A stretch of 35,284 bases of DNA from Bacteroidota bacterium (GTDB lineage Bacteria > Bacteroidota > Bacteroidia > Bacteroidales > FEN-979), in the NCBI GenBank assembly GCA_007280875.1, contig QYQJ01000006.1:1-35284 (forward strand), given 5' to 3'. A program made the position numbers and the translations under genes. The notes beneath the pieces were generated by a model. That model made no database searches. It saw nothing but the letters and a program-made list of their open reading frames with translations, and was not told the origin of the DNA. Each line of letters begins with the position of its first letter. Position 1 is the first letter of the stretch. Positions 1 to 7,631 of this stretch are shown in pieces.

Positions 1-42
1 ATATATGAACGTTATCGCCAAGATATTTCTTGAACAATATAG

Positions 43-50
43 CAAATATA
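43..50 (-). promoter_or_regulatory. possible leftward -7 box at window edge
   Basis: Read on the minus strand this is TATATTTG, a perfect match to the Bacteroidetes -7 consensus TAnnTTTG. It would drive a gene lying to the left of the window. No well-spaced -33 TTTG is seen (the nearest, at 79-82, is too far). Bases 1-170 hold no convincing gene and are AT-rich. Confidence 0.35.
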
Positions 51-201
51 CGACGATTTTTCAAGATTTTTCTCTTTTCAAACGGGTGTTATCACTTTTT
101 TAGTAACTGTAGGCAAAATCCGGGTAAGTGTAACTTTTTGCCCTCCAGTAAAGTCTGCGTTTAATAAAATTGTGCTATTTTTACCCAAAAATTAGCGAAA
201 A

Positions 202-233
202 GCGTTGCTTCTCTACGCTCGCAATGACATCGG
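202..233 (-). repeat. dispersed GTCATTGCGA...GAAGCAA repeat, copy 1
   Basis: On the minus strand this reads ATGTCATTGCGA, a short spacer, then GAGAAGCAA. The same two blocks occur in the other orientation at 16221-16255 with a different, longer middle. TTGC and GCAA at the ends can pair. It resembles a palindromic intergenic family that I recall from many bacterial genomes, which I cannot check here. Confidence 0.55.
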
Positions 234-266
234 TAAAAACCGGTAAAATATGTATACCATCTTCCT

Positions 267-537
267 ATGAAAAAATTAAACAAGTACCAGAAACTGATCC
301 TGTTGATCGCCTTTATTATCTTCCTGCATCAATAGTTTCCCTCCCTGGCGGGCCGTGGCCAACCCGCCGGAGTATACCGTCACCCAATCCATCGGATATG
401 CACCCTTTTTCAATCCTCCCAACAGTCCGCTGGGCTTTGAATCCTACGTGATAATTAACTATGGCCGGCTCTTCCTGGAGTGGGCCGGACTGGTGGTCCT
501 GACAGGGGCTGCCATCTTGTTTACCGGAAAAAAATAG
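267..537 (+). pseudogene. small two-helix membrane protein, apparently frameshifted
   Basis: An ATG at 267 opens a reading frame for MKKLNKYQKLILLIAFIIF, a good N-terminal membrane helix, but it stops at 333-335 after 22 codons. From about 325 the next frame continues with CINSFPPWRAV and then a soluble stretch. It ends in a second hydrophobic helix (FLEWAGLVVLTGAAIL) and a stop at 535-537. Skipping one base near 324 joins the two parts into one protein of about 89 residues with a helix at each end. A PPW motif after the first helix is what I remember from small Bacteroidetes membrane proteins of unknown function. Either the gene carries a one-base insertion, or there is a sequencing error. 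A GTG at 355 could start the second half alone, but it would then lack the first helix. Confidence 0.5.
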
Positions 538-540
538 GGT

Positions 541-596
541 GAAACCCGAAACACGAAACACGAAACCCGAAACCCGAAACACGAAACCCGAAACAA
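541..596 (+). repeat. heptamer tandem array (GAAACCC/GAAACAC, 8 units)
   Basis: Eight consecutive 7-bp units alternate between GAAACCC and GAAACAC, with a final GAAACAA. The array begins right after the stop of the preceding gene and ends two bases before the ATG at 599, so it forms almost all of the spacer. Because the unit is not a multiple of three, a GTG at 539 reads through it as a fake seven-residue protein repeat. I do not count that as coding. Confidence 0.8.
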
Positions 597-598
597 AT

Positions 599-871
599 AT
601 GGCAGAAAAATCATTGTACGACCAGGGTCTCCCGCACGAGGAGATCATGTACCGCGAGCATTACCAGCGAGGACAGGACTTTTGTAAAATCGAACTCTTC
701 CGCTCGGCCCGGGAAGAGTTCCGGGCTGCTTTGCACTACAAGCCAGGAGACGAAGCGGCGAAAAAACTATTTGAAGAGTGCAAGTTACAGGTCAAATCAG
801 ACGCGAAAAAGGTCTACCTACTCGTTCCGATCGTCCTGGCTATCATAGCCGCCATCATCATCTTTGCCTAG
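599..871 (+). CDS. small tail-anchored TPR-like protein
   Basis: A 90-residue protein starting MAEKSLYDQGL. Residues about 15-65 are predicted helical, with the pattern of a single tetratricopeptide-type hairpin (RGQDFCKIELFRSAREEFRA, then ALHYKPGDEAAKKLFEECK). The last 20 residues (VYLLVPIVLAIIAAIIIF) form one hydrophobic helix, so the protein should sit in the inner membrane with its N-terminus in the cytoplasm. The ATG at 599 is chosen over the upstream GTG at 539 because the intervening codons are a heptamer DNA repeat. It ends 13 bases before the branching enzyme start and may be co-transcribed with it. I do not recognise a function. Small membrane-tethered helical proteins of this kind usually act as interaction partners. 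Confidence 0.7.
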   Translation: MAEKSLYDQGLPHEEIMYREHYQRGQDFCKIELFRSAREEFRAALHYKPGDEAAKKLFEECKLQVKSDAKKVYLLVPIVLAIIAAIIIFA

Positions 872-884
872 CCCCCCATCCCGC

Positions 885-2903
885 ATGCAGGAACGCAGGC
901 TTAAACTGGTGAAGGAGGATCCCTGGCTGGAGCCGGTCGAACGGGAGATCAACGACCGGTACCGTCGTTTCCGGGAGCGGCTTCACTCCCTGGAGACCGA
1001 TGCCGGGTCCCTCTCCCGTTTTGCCGACGGCTATCACTACTTCGGGATCACCTACGACCGGAAACAACAAGGATGGTTTTACCGGGAATGGGCTCCCCAC
1101 GCCGAGGACCTGTACCTCTTCGGGGACTTCAACGACTGGCAACGATACGCCAACCGGCTGACCCGGCTGGAAGGCGGCATCTGGGAACTCTTTCTGCCTG
1201 AGGACAAATACCGGGACCGATTCACCCATCAGAGTAAGATCAAGGTACTGGTTCACTCCGACATGGGATGGGAAGAACGGATCCCTGCCTGGATCAGGCG
1301 TGTTGTTCAGGATCCGGGCACCCTCGATTATGCCGGGCAGGTATGGATGCCTCCCCATCCGTTCAACTGGGAAGGGGACCACTTCTCCATCGGAACCCTG
1401 AAGGAACTGATCATTTATGAAACCCATGTGGGGATGGCCCAGGAGCGGGCGGGGGTGGGCACCTTCGTGGAGTTTGCCGATTATCTCATCCACTACATCA
1501 AAAACGCCGGGTACAACACCATCCAGCTGATGGCCATTGCCGAACATCCCTACTACGGCTCGTTCGGGTATCACGTCACCAACTTCTTTGCTGTTTCCAG
1601 CCGTTTCGGAACCCCGGAAGAGCTGAAATACCTCATCAAGAAAGCCCACGAGCAGGATATTGCGGTCATCATGGACCTGGTCCACTCCCATGCCGCTAAA
1701 AACACTCTGGAAGGGATCAATAATTTCGACGGATCGGGCCACCAGTATTTCCATTCGGGAGAACGGGGAAATCACCCGCACTGGGATTCCAAAATTTTTG
1801 ATTACGGAAAATGGGAAGTCCTCCGATTCCTCCTGTCGAACGTGAAATTCTGGCTGAAAGAGTTCCATTTTGACGGGTTCCGGTTCGACGGGATCACCAG
1901 CATGATTTACTTCGATCACGGATTCCGGGAGGTGTGGGACCTGGATGGCTACTTCCGGTCCACCGTCGAATGGGATGCCATCACCTACCTGCAGCTGGCC
2001 AATACCCTGGTGCACCGGATCAACCCGGAAGCGGTTACCATCTCCGAGGATGTCAGCGGCATGCCGGGGATGTGCCGTCAGGTGCGGGAAGGGGGAATCG
2101 GGTTTGATTACCGGCTGGGGATGGCGATCCCCGACTACTGGATCCGCATCCTTAAAGAGAAGCGGGACGAAGAATGGAACATCCACGAGCTATGGAGTGT
2201 TTTAAACGAACGCCTCTCCTCAGTCAAAACGATAGCCTATTGCGAATCCCACGACCAGGCGCTGGTCGGCGACCAGACGATCGCCTTCCGGCTGATGCAG
2301 GCTGAGATCTATTTCAAGATGTCGAAACGGGACCAGAGCGTGATCATCGACCGGGGGCTGGCTCTCCATAAAATGATCCGGCTCATCACCATCACCCTGG
2401 GCGGACAGGCTTACCTGAACTTCATGGGAAATGAGTTCGGCCACCCCGACTGGATCGATTTCCCCCGGGAGGGGAATAACTGGAGTTACCAGTATGCCCG
2501 CCGGCAGTGGTCGCTCAGGGAAAACCCTGATCTGAAATACCACTACCTGAGCGAATTTGACCGGCAGATGATCCGCCTGGTGAAATCGTTTGACATCCTA
2601 TGTCAGTGTTACGGAAAGCAGCTCAACATGGATGAAGCGAACAAAACCATTGTGTTTGAAAAGCAGGGACTTATTTTCGTCTTCAACTTCCATCCTGACC
2701 GTTCCATACCGGGATACTCCTTTCAGGTACCCGAACCCGGGGATTACCTTTCCGTACTGAATACCGACGATCTTCGTTTTGGCGGTCTGGGCCGGATCGA
2801 TCAGAACCAGAAGCACATCACCACCTACGATCCCAAAGCAAAAGCCCACTGGCTTTCCATTTACAATACCAACCGGACGGCACAGGTCTTCCGGAAGATT
2901 TAG
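885..2903 (+). CDS. glgB: 1,4-alpha-glucan branching enzyme-like GH13
   Basis: Cytoplasmic, 672 residues, no signal peptide. An N-terminal CBM48-type beta-sandwich (about residues 50-150, with FYREWAPHAEDLYLFGDFNDW) precedes a GH13 barrel. The conserved regions are visible: region I DLVHSH from D264, nucleophile D335 in GFRFDG, general acid E388 in SEDVSG, and D457 in CESHD. The layout and motifs fit the GH13_8 (eukaryote-type) branching enzymes common in Bacteroidetes rather than the E. coli GH13_9 type. The reaction is transfer of alpha-1,4 chains to create alpha-1,6 branches in glycogen. A TTG at 864 would add seven residues but overlaps the preceding gene; the ATG at 885 is preferred. As first enzyme of the plus-strand block it links sugar uptake to glycogen storage. 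A role remodelling imported glucan is possible. Confidence 0.88.
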   Translation: MQERRLKLVKEDPWLEPVEREINDRYRRFRERLHSLETDAGSLSRFADGYHYFGITYDRKQQGWFYREWAPHAEDLYLFGDFNDWQRYANRLTRLEGGIWELFLPEDKYRDRFTHQSKIKVLVHSDMGWEERIPAWIRRVVQDPGTLDYAGQVWMPPHPFNWEGDHFSIGTLKELIIYETHVGMAQERAGVGTFVEFADYLIHYIKNAGYNTIQLMAIAEHPYYGSFGYHVTNFFAVSSRFGTPEELKYLIKKAHEQDIAVIMDLVHSHAAKNTLEGINNFDGSGHQYFHSGERGNHPHWDSKIFDYGKWEVLRFLLSNVKFWLKEFHFDGFRFDGITSMIYFDHGFREVWDLDGYFRSTVEWDAITYLQLANTLVHRINPEAVTISEDVSGMPGMCRQVREGGIGFDYRLGMAIPDYWIRILKEKRDEEWNIHELWSVLNERLSSVKTIAYCESHDQALVGDQTIAFRLMQAEIYFKMSKRDQSVIIDRGLALHKMIRLITITLGGQAYLNFMGNEFGHPDWIDFPREGNNWSYQYARRQWSLRENPDLKYHYLSEFDRQMIRLVKSFDILCQCYGKQLNMDEANKTIVFEKQGLIFVFNFHPDRSIPGYSFQVPEPGDYLSVLNTDDLRFGGLGRIDQNQKHITTYDPKAKAHWLSIYNTNRTAQVFRKI

Positions 2904-2909
2904 TTTTCG

Positions 2910-2917
2910 TACATTTG
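2910..2917 (+). promoter_or_regulatory. -7 promoter box
   Basis: TACATTTG, a perfect TAnnTTTG, 22 bases before the ATG at 2940 and just after the branching enzyme stop. No clear -33 TTTG is seen. It suggests the T9SS protein has its own start of transcription. Confidence 0.55.
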
Positions 2918-2939
2918 CAGGAACCTAAATCCCGGAATC

Positions 2940-4541
2940 ATGAACCAATCTGCCAGTAAACTAACCCTGCTCCTGCTCCTGTTTCTGCTGAGCCCGTTGT
3001 TGAAGCTCCATGCAGCGGACGGACCCAACGATACCACCTATCAGCTTCTCTTTGAACTCAATATGACCAAAGCCATCCAGGAGGGGATCTTTGATCCCGA
3101 CTCCGGCCAGGTGTATGTCGATTTCGCGGAACCCATTCCGGACCTTCTCCTGATGAAGGGGGCCAACCGGGTTTTTAACGGCGTGATCCAGCAGGGGCTC
3201 GATTCAGGGGCCACCTATCACTTCCGGTTCCGGATCAACGACACGATCTATGATTCCATAGACCGGGAAGCAACAGCATTACCCGGGATCACAACGATCA
3301 GTACCTGGTGGAACGATGACTTCCTGAACACCACCACCTTCCGGATCGATCTCACCCACACCCCTTCGTATGTGTTCACGATTGGCCTGGATACACTGGA
3401 GATCCTGGGAGATATGACCGATTGGGAGCCGGTGCGGATTGAGCGGAATGGCTCCACCCTCTTTTACGACATAACCTATCACCTGGATCCCTCGCTCCTC
3501 TATGAATACATCTACCGCATCAGGCGGGACACCCTCATCTGGTACGAGAATTTCGGCGGACTGAACCGGATGTTTTTGCCTCCGGATACAACCATCATGG
3601 TGGTTCAGTACTTCAACAACCAGGACACCAGTAAGATCCTGTTGACGCTCCGTTGTCATATGACCATCCAGGAGGAGTTGGGGAACTTCGATCCGGAGAC
3701 CGACTTTCTGGATGTGGCAGCCAGTTTCAACGACTGGGGGGCCTGGGATCTGCTATACGATCCGTATCATTCCGGGACCTACCAGGTATCCAAAATGCTG
3801 GACAAATCACTGATCGGCGGGCCACCTGTGGAATTCAGGTTCCGGATCAACGGGTCGTGGGCCACCGCGGAACTGGACAGCCTGGATCCCCGGTCCTATG
3901 TGCTGTTGCCGATCGATACCAACGGCAATCCCAATACCTATACCTGCTGGTATAATGATGTGGGACCGGTTCCCTCTTCGCCCTGGGTGACCGACCTCTT
4001 TATCCAGGGAGTGCTGGAGGTGAAGCAGATCCTCACCGGCTCTTACCTCTATCATAACCTGAGCGGCATCCCCGAAGGGAACTCCCTGTATAAATGGTAC
4101 CGGGCCGACTCGGTCGGAGCCACCCTGGAGCCGATCGACAGCGCCTGGACCATCAATTATACCCTTGACAGTATTGCCGACCTCGGGAAATACATCGTGT
4201 TTGAGGTCACTCCGGTGGCAGCACACGGTCCCGACAGCATAGGTCTGCCGGCACAGGTTTATACTACGGGCCGGATCGGAGCCGTCGGCATTCCGGAGTA
4301 TGCTCAAAACCAGCTGCACCTCTACCCGAATCCAGCCGGAAACTATATTATCTGTGAAGGAAAATACATAATCAACCGGTTCGAAATTTTCAACCTCAGC
4401 GGGATGCTGGTTTACAGTTCCGGAATCATGGAGGAGGAAAAGATCCGGACCGACGTTTCACAACTCTCTCCGGGTCTCTATTTCTTCAGAGCCTACACCG
4501 ATGGTTTGATCCCGGTACATATGAGGTTTATAAAAAAGTAA
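2940..4541 (+). CDS. T9SS-secreted multi-module carbohydrate-binding-like protein
   Basis: A 533-residue exported protein with no recognisable catalytic domain. Residues 1-25 are a signal peptide. Residues about 33-127 and 233-340 are two related beta-modules: both contain an FxFRIN motif and end in a W-Y/W-N-D stretch, and the second has an ASFNDWGAW patch typical of starch-binding sandwiches. Between them, about 130-225, is another module with ILGDMTDWEPV, again CBM-like. An Ig-like stretch (about 353-445) leads to a type A T9SS sorting domain (about 460-533: LYPNPAGN, FNLSGMLVY, LSPGLYFFRA). T9SS would put it on the cell surface or release it. Its place between branching enzyme and permease, and its GDMTDW/SFNDW patches, suggest it binds starch or glycogen. 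That binding role is inference. Confidence 0.72.
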   Translation: MNQSASKLTLLLLLFLLSPLLKLHAADGPNDTTYQLLFELNMTKAIQEGIFDPDSGQVYVDFAEPIPDLLLMKGANRVFNGVIQQGLDSGATYHFRFRINDTIYDSIDREATALPGITTISTWWNDDFLNTTTFRIDLTHTPSYVFTIGLDTLEILGDMTDWEPVRIERNGSTLFYDITYHLDPSLLYEYIYRIRRDTLIWYENFGGLNRMFLPPDTTIMVVQYFNNQDTSKILLTLRCHMTIQEELGNFDPETDFLDVAASFNDWGAWDLLYDPYHSGTYQVSKMLDKSLIGGPPVEFRFRINGSWATAELDSLDPRSYVLLPIDTNGNPNTYTCWYNDVGPVPSSPWVTDLFIQGVLEVKQILTGSYLYHNLSGIPEGNSLYKWYRADSVGATLEPIDSAWTINYTLDSIADLGKYIVFEVTPVAAHGPDSIGLPAQVYTTGRIGAVGIPEYAQNQLHLYPNPAGNYIICEGKYIINRFEIFNLSGMLVYSSGIMEEEKIRTDVSQLSPGLYFFRAYTDGLIPVHMRFIKK

Positions 4542-4569
4542 GAAATACGAAATTAGGAAAGTAGGAAAT
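4542..4569. repeat. left arm of 28-bp inverted repeat around a permease gene
   Basis: This 28-mer begins GAAATACGAAATTAGGAAA. Its reverse complement recurs at 6000-6027 with 27 of 28 bases identical (the single difference is base 20 of the arm). The two arms bracket exactly one gene, the permease at 4642-5976. Confidence 0.8.
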
Positions 4570-4570
4570 A

Positions 4571-4629
4571 AATCGAAAATCGAAAATCGAATTATTCGGA
4601 GATCACTTCGACCCTCGACCCTCGACCCT
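4571..4629 (+). repeat. two heptamer arrays (AATCGAA x3 and CGACCCT x3)
   Basis: AATCGAA is repeated three times without error at 4571-4591, and CGACCCT three times at 4609-4629. They fill the spacer between the T9SS protein gene and the permease start at 4642. No promoter match was found among them. Confidence 0.8.
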
Positions 4630-4641
4630 GAACCTTCGCCC

Positions 4642-5976
4642 ATGACCCACAAACCTCCCCTCTCCTTCTGGCAGATCTGGAACATGAGTTTTGGCTTCCT
4701 CGGCATTCAGTTTGGCTGGGGGCTCCAGATGGCCAATATGAGCGCCATTTACGAGTACCTCGGCGCGCAACCCAACGAGATCCCGTTACTCTGGCTTGCT
4801 GCGCCGCTTACCGGACTGATCGTGCAACCTGTCATCGGGAACCTGAGTGATCATACCTGGAACCGTCTGGGCCGCAGGCGCCCCTATTTTCTGGTCGGAG
4901 CGATCCTTTCTTCGCTGGCCCTGATCTTCATGCCCAATTCTTCCGCACTCTGGATGGCGGCCGGGCTCCTCTGGATCCTGGATGCTTCGATCAACATTTC
5001 CATGGAACCTTTCCGGGCTTTCGTGGCCGACAAACTTCCCGAAAACCAGCGTGCCCGCGGATTTGCCATGCAGAGTATCTTTATCGGCCTGGGGGCGATC
5101 ATAGCCAGCGCCCTGCCCTGGCTTCTGACCAACCTCTTCGAAGTACAGGCCGGTTCAACCGGCGACAGCGCCATTCCCCTGACGGTAAAACTCTCCTTCT
5201 ATATCGGAGCAGCCGCCTTCGTCGGCGCGGTGCTCTGGACCATCGTCCGAACCAAGGAGTATCCCCCGGCAGATCTGGCTGCGTTTCAAGCACAAAAAGC
5301 GGCTAAAAAGAGTCTGACCCGGTTCTTTGCTGAGATTTTCCGGGATATTATTCATATGCCGGCTGTAATGCGGAAGCTGGCCTGGGTTCAGATCTTCACC
5401 TGGCTGGGACTTTTTTGCATGTGGCTCTACTTCCCGGTTGCAGTGGCCCGGAATGTCTTTGGAGCACCCGATGAAACCTCCCCGGTTTACCAGGAAGGGG
5501 TCGAATGGGCCGGTATCTGTTTTGCCATGTACTCGCTGGTGTGTTTTGCCTACGCCTTTCTCATCCCGGTCATTGCCCGGACGATCGGGATGCGGTGGAC
5601 GCACATCGTGAGCCTCGCCTGCGGAGCGGCCGGACTTATCTCGGTCATCCTGATCCATGAACCGTGGGTCCTGCTGCTTTCGATGACTGGTGTGGGTATT
5701 GCCTGGGCCAGTATTCTCTCGATGCCATATGCCATTCTCTCGGGGCACCTGCCTCCCGAGAAGACAGGAGTATACATGGGGATCTTCAACTTTTTCATCG
5801 TACTGCCGGAGATCGTTGCTTCGCTGGTCTTCGGATGGGTGATGCTGAACCTGCTGGATAACAACCGGCTGGCCGCGGTGGTGGCGGGGGGAGCCTGTTT
5901 GCTGATTGCGGCGGCGCTGATGCTGAGGGTGAAAGACGAGGAACGAACGACGTTAGACGTGAGACGTGAGACGTAA
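4642..5976 (+). CDS. MFS sugar permease, SLC45/maltoside-transporter-like
   Basis: A 444-residue inner-membrane protein with about 12 hydrophobic segments in two halves and a central cytoplasmic loop near residues 205-245. The signature after the second helix, D70 followed by NRLGRRRP (74-81), is the form found in sucrose/maltose permeases of the SLC45-like branch. A PFRAFVAD stretch follows helix 4. It should carry maltose or short maltodextrins from periplasm to cytoplasm. It lies just upstream of malQ and is a paralogue of the permease at 10013. The last codons (TTLDVRRET) are encoded by a heptamer DNA repeat, so the C-terminal tail may be recent. The gene is bracketed by 28-bp inverted repeats. 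Confidence 0.82.
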   Translation: MTHKPPLSFWQIWNMSFGFLGIQFGWGLQMANMSAIYEYLGAQPNEIPLLWLAAPLTGLIVQPVIGNLSDHTWNRLGRRRPYFLVGAILSSLALIFMPNSSALWMAAGLLWILDASINISMEPFRAFVADKLPENQRARGFAMQSIFIGLGAIIASALPWLLTNLFEVQAGSTGDSAIPLTVKLSFYIGAAAFVGAVLWTIVRTKEYPPADLAAFQAQKAAKKSLTRFFAEIFRDIIHMPAVMRKLAWVQIFTWLGLFCMWLYFPVAVARNVFGAPDETSPVYQEGVEWAGICFAMYSLVCFAYAFLIPVIARTIGMRWTHIVSLACGAAGLISVILIHEPWVLLLSMTGVGIAWASILSMPYAILSGHLPPEKTGVYMGIFNFFIVLPEIVASLVFGWVMLNLLDNNRLAAVVAGGACLLIAAALMLRVKDEERTTLDVRRET

Positions 5977-6033
5977 AAATATTTGTAATCAATTTCCTAA
6001 TTTCCTAATTTCCTAATTTCGTATTTCGTATTT
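5950..6033 (+). repeat. composite short tandem repeats after the permease
   Basis: Three arrays follow in series: heptamers ACGTTAG/ACGTGAG/ACGTGAG/ACGTAAA at 5950-5977, which include the permease stop codon; octamers ATTTCCTA x3 at 5992-6015; and heptamers ATTTCGT x2 with a partial third at 6016-6033. The last two arrays contain the right inverted-repeat arm. Together they fill the gap before malQ. Confidence 0.8.
6000..6027. repeat. right arm of 28-bp inverted repeat around a permease gene
   Basis: Reverse complement of 4542-4569 with one mismatch. It is built from two ATTTCCTA units and one and a half ATTTCGT units. No target-site duplication was evident next to the arms. Confidence 0.8.
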
Positions 6034-6050
6034 CTATATAACTATCCCCT

Positions 6051-7553
6051 ATGATTAACGATCGCGCCTCCGGCATCTTACTTCACCCCACTTCGCTTCC
6101 CGGGAACTATGGGATCGGGACCCTGGGAAAAGCAGCCTTTGACTGCATCGATTTTCTGGCACTGAGCAAGCAGCGGTACTGGCAGATCCTGCCTCTCGGT
6201 CCTACCGGGTATGCCGATTCACCCTACCAGTGCTTTTCGGCTCATGCTGGAAATCCAAATCTTATTGACCTGGAACTGCTGGTGGATGAAGGGCTGCTGC
6301 AGGCAAAAGACCTGGCAACGTTCCCTTCCTTCGGCGAGGGGCCGGTTCAGTTCGACGAAGTCCAGAATGCCCGGAAGCCCCTGTTGCAAAAAGCGTATGA
6401 ACAATTCAGCCGGCAGGCCGGTGAGACGGAAAAGCTCAAATACCGGAATTTCCTGAAGGAGCACTACAAATGGTTAAATGATTTTGCCCTCTTCATGGCG
6501 ATCAAAAACAGCCTGAAACTGAAACCGTGGCTGCAATGGGACCGTGACATCCGGCACCGCGAACCGGATGCCCTGAAGAAATTCCAGGATGAGCTGAAGG
6601 AGGAGACAGCCTACTATAAGTTTCTTCAGTATCTGTTCTTCAGGCAATGGACCAGGGTCAAAGCCTATGCTCACCGGAAGAAGCTCCGGATCATCGGTGA
6701 TATTCCCCTCTACGTGGCGCTCGACAGCGCCGATGCCTGGGCTAATTCCGGGCTGTTTGAATTTGATAAAGAGCTGAAACCTGTCCGGGTAGGGGGTGTG
6801 CCTCCCGACTATTTCTCCGAAACCGGTCAGCTCTGGGGGAATCCCCTCTTCCGCTGGACCGATCAGAAAGTGAATGTCTGCGCCTGGTGGAGAGAACGGA
6901 TCGCGACTAACCTATTTTTATTCGACATAGTCCGCATCGACCACTTCCGTGGATTTGCCGCTTACTGGGTTGTTCCGTATGGCGAAAAAACTGCTGTGAA
7001 CGGAAAATGGATCGACGGGCCGGGAAAGGAGTTCTTTGATGACATGCTGAACCATTTCGGCCAGCTTCCGATCATTGCAGAAGACCTCGGGGTGATCACC
7101 CCCGATGTGGAGGAGTTACGCGACTCCTATGGGTTTCCGGGGATGAAGATCCTGGAATTCGCCTTCGACTCGGAAGAGGCCAATGATTACATCCCGTATA
7201 ACTTTTCAAAGAACTGTCTGGTCTACACAGGAACACATGATAATGATACGGTACGGGGATGGTTTGCGTCACTGAAACCGGCTGACAAGGAGTTTCTGCT
7301 GGAGTATCTGAATACACCGGGGACCGATATCAACTGGGATTTGATCCGGCTGGCCTGGAGTTCCGTCGCCAATACGGCCATTGTCCCGATGCAGGATCTC
7401 ATCGGGTTGGATTCTTCCGGCAGGATGAATGTTCCCGGAACCACAACCAGTAACTGGCGCTGGCGGGCAAAATCGTCATATTTTACCCCGGAACTGGCGG
7501 AACGACTGGCTAAACTGACGATCCTCTACGGGCGAGCCACCCGGAAAAAATAA
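6051..7553 (+). CDS. malQ: 4-alpha-glucanotransferase (GH77, amylomaltase)
   Basis: A 500-residue cytoplasmic enzyme with no signal peptide. It is the compact, single-domain GH77 form of about 500 residues, without the extra starch-binding modules of plant-type enzymes. The N-terminus has the family signature SGILLHPTSLPG, then RYWQILPLGPTGYADSPYQ. The catalytic residues are visible: nucleophile D297 in RIDHFRG, acid/base E344 in IAEDLG, and D397 in GTHDNDT. It moves alpha-1,4-glucan segments between maltodextrins, releasing glucose and making longer chains from imported maltose and maltotriose. It follows the permease closely, which fits uptake followed by cytoplasmic processing. The longer chains could feed the branching enzyme at 885 or a phosphorylase encoded elsewhere. 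Confidence 0.95.
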   Translation: MINDRASGILLHPTSLPGNYGIGTLGKAAFDCIDFLALSKQRYWQILPLGPTGYADSPYQCFSAHAGNPNLIDLELLVDEGLLQAKDLATFPSFGEGPVQFDEVQNARKPLLQKAYEQFSRQAGETEKLKYRNFLKEHYKWLNDFALFMAIKNSLKLKPWLQWDRDIRHREPDALKKFQDELKEETAYYKFLQYLFFRQWTRVKAYAHRKKLRIIGDIPLYVALDSADAWANSGLFEFDKELKPVRVGGVPPDYFSETGQLWGNPLFRWTDQKVNVCAWWRERIATNLFLFDIVRIDHFRGFAAYWVVPYGEKTAVNGKWIDGPGKEFFDDMLNHFGQLPIIAEDLGVITPDVEELRDSYGFPGMKILEFAFDSEEANDYIPYNFSKNCLVYTGTHDNDTVRGWFASLKPADKEFLLEYLNTPGTDINWDLIRLAWSSVANTAIVPMQDLIGLDSSGRMNVPGTTTSNWRWRAKSSYFTPELAERLAKLTILYGRATRKK

Positions 7554-7631
7554 ATCTGTGATCATCCGCAAAAATCAGTGTGATCTGTGTTCCATATTTT
7601 CTTAAATTCACGGCTCTAACGATAGACGAAA

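Noticed and set aside
1-266. Possible small gene or RNA gene in the first bases, including the frame from 170
   Set aside because: The region is AT-rich with no tRNA-like fold or conserved protein; the frame from 170 runs across a dispersed repeat and into the frameshifted membrane protein.
541-596. Tandem repeats that might be a CRISPR array or a protein repeat
   Set aside because: The units are 7 bp with no unique spacers. Their translation (KPETRNT-type repeat) only reflects a 7-bp unit read in three frames, and a normal ATG follows at 599.
864-884. TTG start for the branching enzyme
   Set aside because: It lies within the end of the preceding gene and adds only seven unconserved residues; the ATG at 885 is sufficient.
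858-2186. Long minus-strand open frame (442 codons) opposite the branching enzyme
   Set aside because: It is a shadow of a strongly supported GH13 gene. Its composition (many H, P, G, V) and lack of any motif fit antisense of GC-rich codons.
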